Both the position numbers and the translations under genes were made by a program. This document shows positions 7,227-7,871 of a stretch of 7,871 nucleotides of DNA, piece by piece. Location: NCBI GenBank assembly GCA_017419325.1, contig JAFOLN010000261.1, positions 1 to 7,871 of the forward strand. The letters run 5' to 3'. The stretch's first letter is position 1. Every line of letters begins with the position of its first letter. Source of the stretch: Clostridia bacterium (GTDB lineage Bacteria > Bacillota > Clostridia > Oscillospirales > RGIG577). Under the pieces are notes generated by a model. The model did no database searches. It saw nothing but the letters and a program-made list of their open reading frames with translations, and had not been told where the DNA came from.

Positions 7227-7255
7227 GAGCTGCCAAAAAAGGCGGCTCTTTTTTT
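7227..7255 (+). terminator. Rho-independent terminator of the regulator gene
   Basis: The stem begins at the base after the stop codon: GAGCTGCC (7227-7234) pairs with GGCGGCTC (7241-7248) with one G-U pair, around an AAAAAA loop, followed by seven T (7249-7255). Confidence 0.9.
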
Positions 7256-7427
7256 CGGAACCGACGGTTCCGAAGCCTCCGAAAGCCTTCCCGCAACGCG
7301 GGAAGCAAGTTTTTGCAAACAAAAACCAGCTTACCTAATCCCGCATATCCCCCCAGCGGGCACCCAACACCCGGAGCGAGGCGTTTTTTTCAGAACGGGT
7401 GTTCTGACGACTTGAAATTTTGCTTTT
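7256..7427. repeat. Non-coding, hairpin-rich intergenic DNA
   Basis: No credible gene: the open frames here are short, lack ribosome sites and run out of neighbouring genes. The stretch holds separate inverted repeats: arms TTCGGAACC and GGTTCCGAA (7254-7274, overlapping the preceding T-run), CTTCCCGC and GCGGGAAG (7287-7305), GTTTTTG and CAAAAAC (7309-7326), and TCAGAAC and GTTCTGA (7390-7407). The last is preceded, not followed, by a T-run, so it is not a plus-strand terminator. The first shares the GAACC...ACGGTTC core with hairpins in the two long repeats further right. Confidence 0.6.
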
Positions 7428-7568
7428 TGCAAATTTGCAAGCTCTTATTTTCTGCTCTAACAGCTTTTCTTTTTAGAACCACGGCTCTAAAACTCCAATT
7501 CGCCTGCCGGCGGGGCCTACTTTTGTGACCTCAGACCACCCCAAAAAATCCGCTGCGCGTATTTTCCG
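7428..7568. repeat. Dispersed-type intergenic repeat, copy 1
   Basis: Aligns without gaps to 7731-7871 (offset 303), with about 20 differences in 141 bases by my hand count. Differences are clustered: two runs of eight (7442-7449 and 7492-7499), while the last 69 bases (7500-7568) differ only at 7517. Contains the palindrome TTGCAAATTTGCAA (7427-7440), a GAACC-AC-GGCTC hairpin around 7472-7491, the GC-rich palindrome CCTGCCGGCGGG (7503-7514), and an imperfect hairpin AAAATCCGC / GCGTATTTT (7545-7565). No coding potential is seen. Whether it recurs elsewhere in the genome cannot be told from this window. Confidence 0.85.
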
Positions 7569-7730
7569 GGGGCCCCGGACTGAAGGTGTCTGCGAAGCAG
7601 ACGGATGAGGTGTCACGCCCTCCCCTGCAAGCCGCAGGAAGCCTCCGGCTGTGTCATTCTGAGGCGCGAAGCGGCGAAGAATCTCTTTTCTTTTTGGAAA
7701 CTTCTTTTAAAAGACTTTAAAACCGCTTAC
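7569..7730. repeat. Hairpin-rich spacer between the long repeats, with a TGTCATTCTGAG-type element
   Basis: No gene. In order: CCGGGG / CCCCGG (7566-7578, starting in copy 1), GTCTGC-GAA-GCAGAC (7588-7602) followed by GGATGAGGTG, CCTGC / GCAGG (7624-7638), and an element at 7653-7684 that starts TGTCATTCTGAG and ends GCGAAGAATCT, with outer arms ATTCT / AGAAT around CGC-GAA-GCG. The last closely resembles a short palindromic intergenic element that I recall from many unrelated bacterial genomes. An A/T-rich run with the palindrome CTTTTAAAAG (7704-7713) leads into copy 2. Confidence 0.65.
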
Positions 7731-7871
7731 TGCAAATTTGCAAGGCAAACACTTCTGCTTTAACAACTTTTCTTTTTAGAACCACGGTTCTAAAGACTTT
7801 GGTCGCCTGCCGGCGGGGCGTACTTTTGTGACCTCAGACCACCCCAAAAAATCCGCTGCGCGTATTTTCCG
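7731..7871. repeat. Dispersed-type intergenic repeat, copy 2 (runs past window end)
   Basis: Same orientation and spacing as copy 1. Its central hairpin is perfect here: TTTAGAACC (7775-7783), loop AC, GGTTCTAAA (7786-7794). In copy 1 one base of the right arm differs, giving an A-C mismatch on the plus strand but a tolerated G-U pair on the minus strand. Identity continues to the last base of the window, so the true right boundary lies outside. Confidence 0.85.

Noticed and set aside
7136..7528. Plus-strand open frame of 130 codons extending past the regulator
   Set aside because: It begins in another frame of the regulator gene, then crosses the terminator and several hairpins; no start signal or recognisable protein.
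7428..7871. CRISPR array
   Set aside because: Only two long copies with 303-bp spacing and internal palindromes; no short regular repeats and spacers.

Overview
The window looks like chromosomal DNA of an anaerobic, gut-type member of the class Clostridia. The evidence is a moderately GC-rich Gram-positive gene style with frequent ATA isoleucine codons, large exported proteins with bacterial Ig-like (BIG2) repeats, a very well conserved 4-hydroxybutyryl-CoA dehydratase (an enzyme of strict anaerobes), a DhaS-like TetR regulator, and hairpin-rich dispersed repeats between genes. Genus cannot be fixed from this sequence alone.

Layout. (1) 1-4942, plus strand: two exported, repetitive surface proteins in tandem, 44 bp apart. 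The first is cut by the left window edge. The second is complete (1265 residues) with a signal peptide, three copies of a ~190-residue beta-solenoid-like module, an inserted Ig-like segment, five BIG2 domains and a C-terminal domain also present in the first protein. (2) 4943-5043: a strong convergent terminator. (3) 5044-6492, minus strand: abfD, 4-hydroxybutyryl-CoA dehydratase, with all iron-sulfur ligands and catalytic residues intact. (4) 6493-6680: a divergent control region with a good abfD promoter, two exact 11-bp direct repeats 20 bp apart, and a plausible promoter for the regulator. (5) 6681-7226, plus strand: a TetR/DhaS-type regulator starting at GTG and followed directly by a terminator. 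(6) 7256-7871: no credible gene, but a dense set of hairpins and two copies of a repeat of at least 141 bp, offset by exactly 303 bp. The second copy runs off the right edge.

How the parts fit. The surface proteins are probably co-transcribed and have no evident link to the metabolic gene, which is convergent and terminator-insulated. AbfD makes crotonyl-CoA from 4-hydroxybutyryl-CoA in the succinate/4-aminobutyrate route to butyrate. Its usual partners (succinate semialdehyde dehydrogenase, 4-hydroxybutyrate dehydrogenase, CoA-transferase) are absent here, so it is a single-gene unit whose likely local regulator is the divergent TetR protein (inference). I see no wholly new system. The points most worth a second look are the modular surface-protein pair, the abfD/regulator control region and the right-end repeat cluster.
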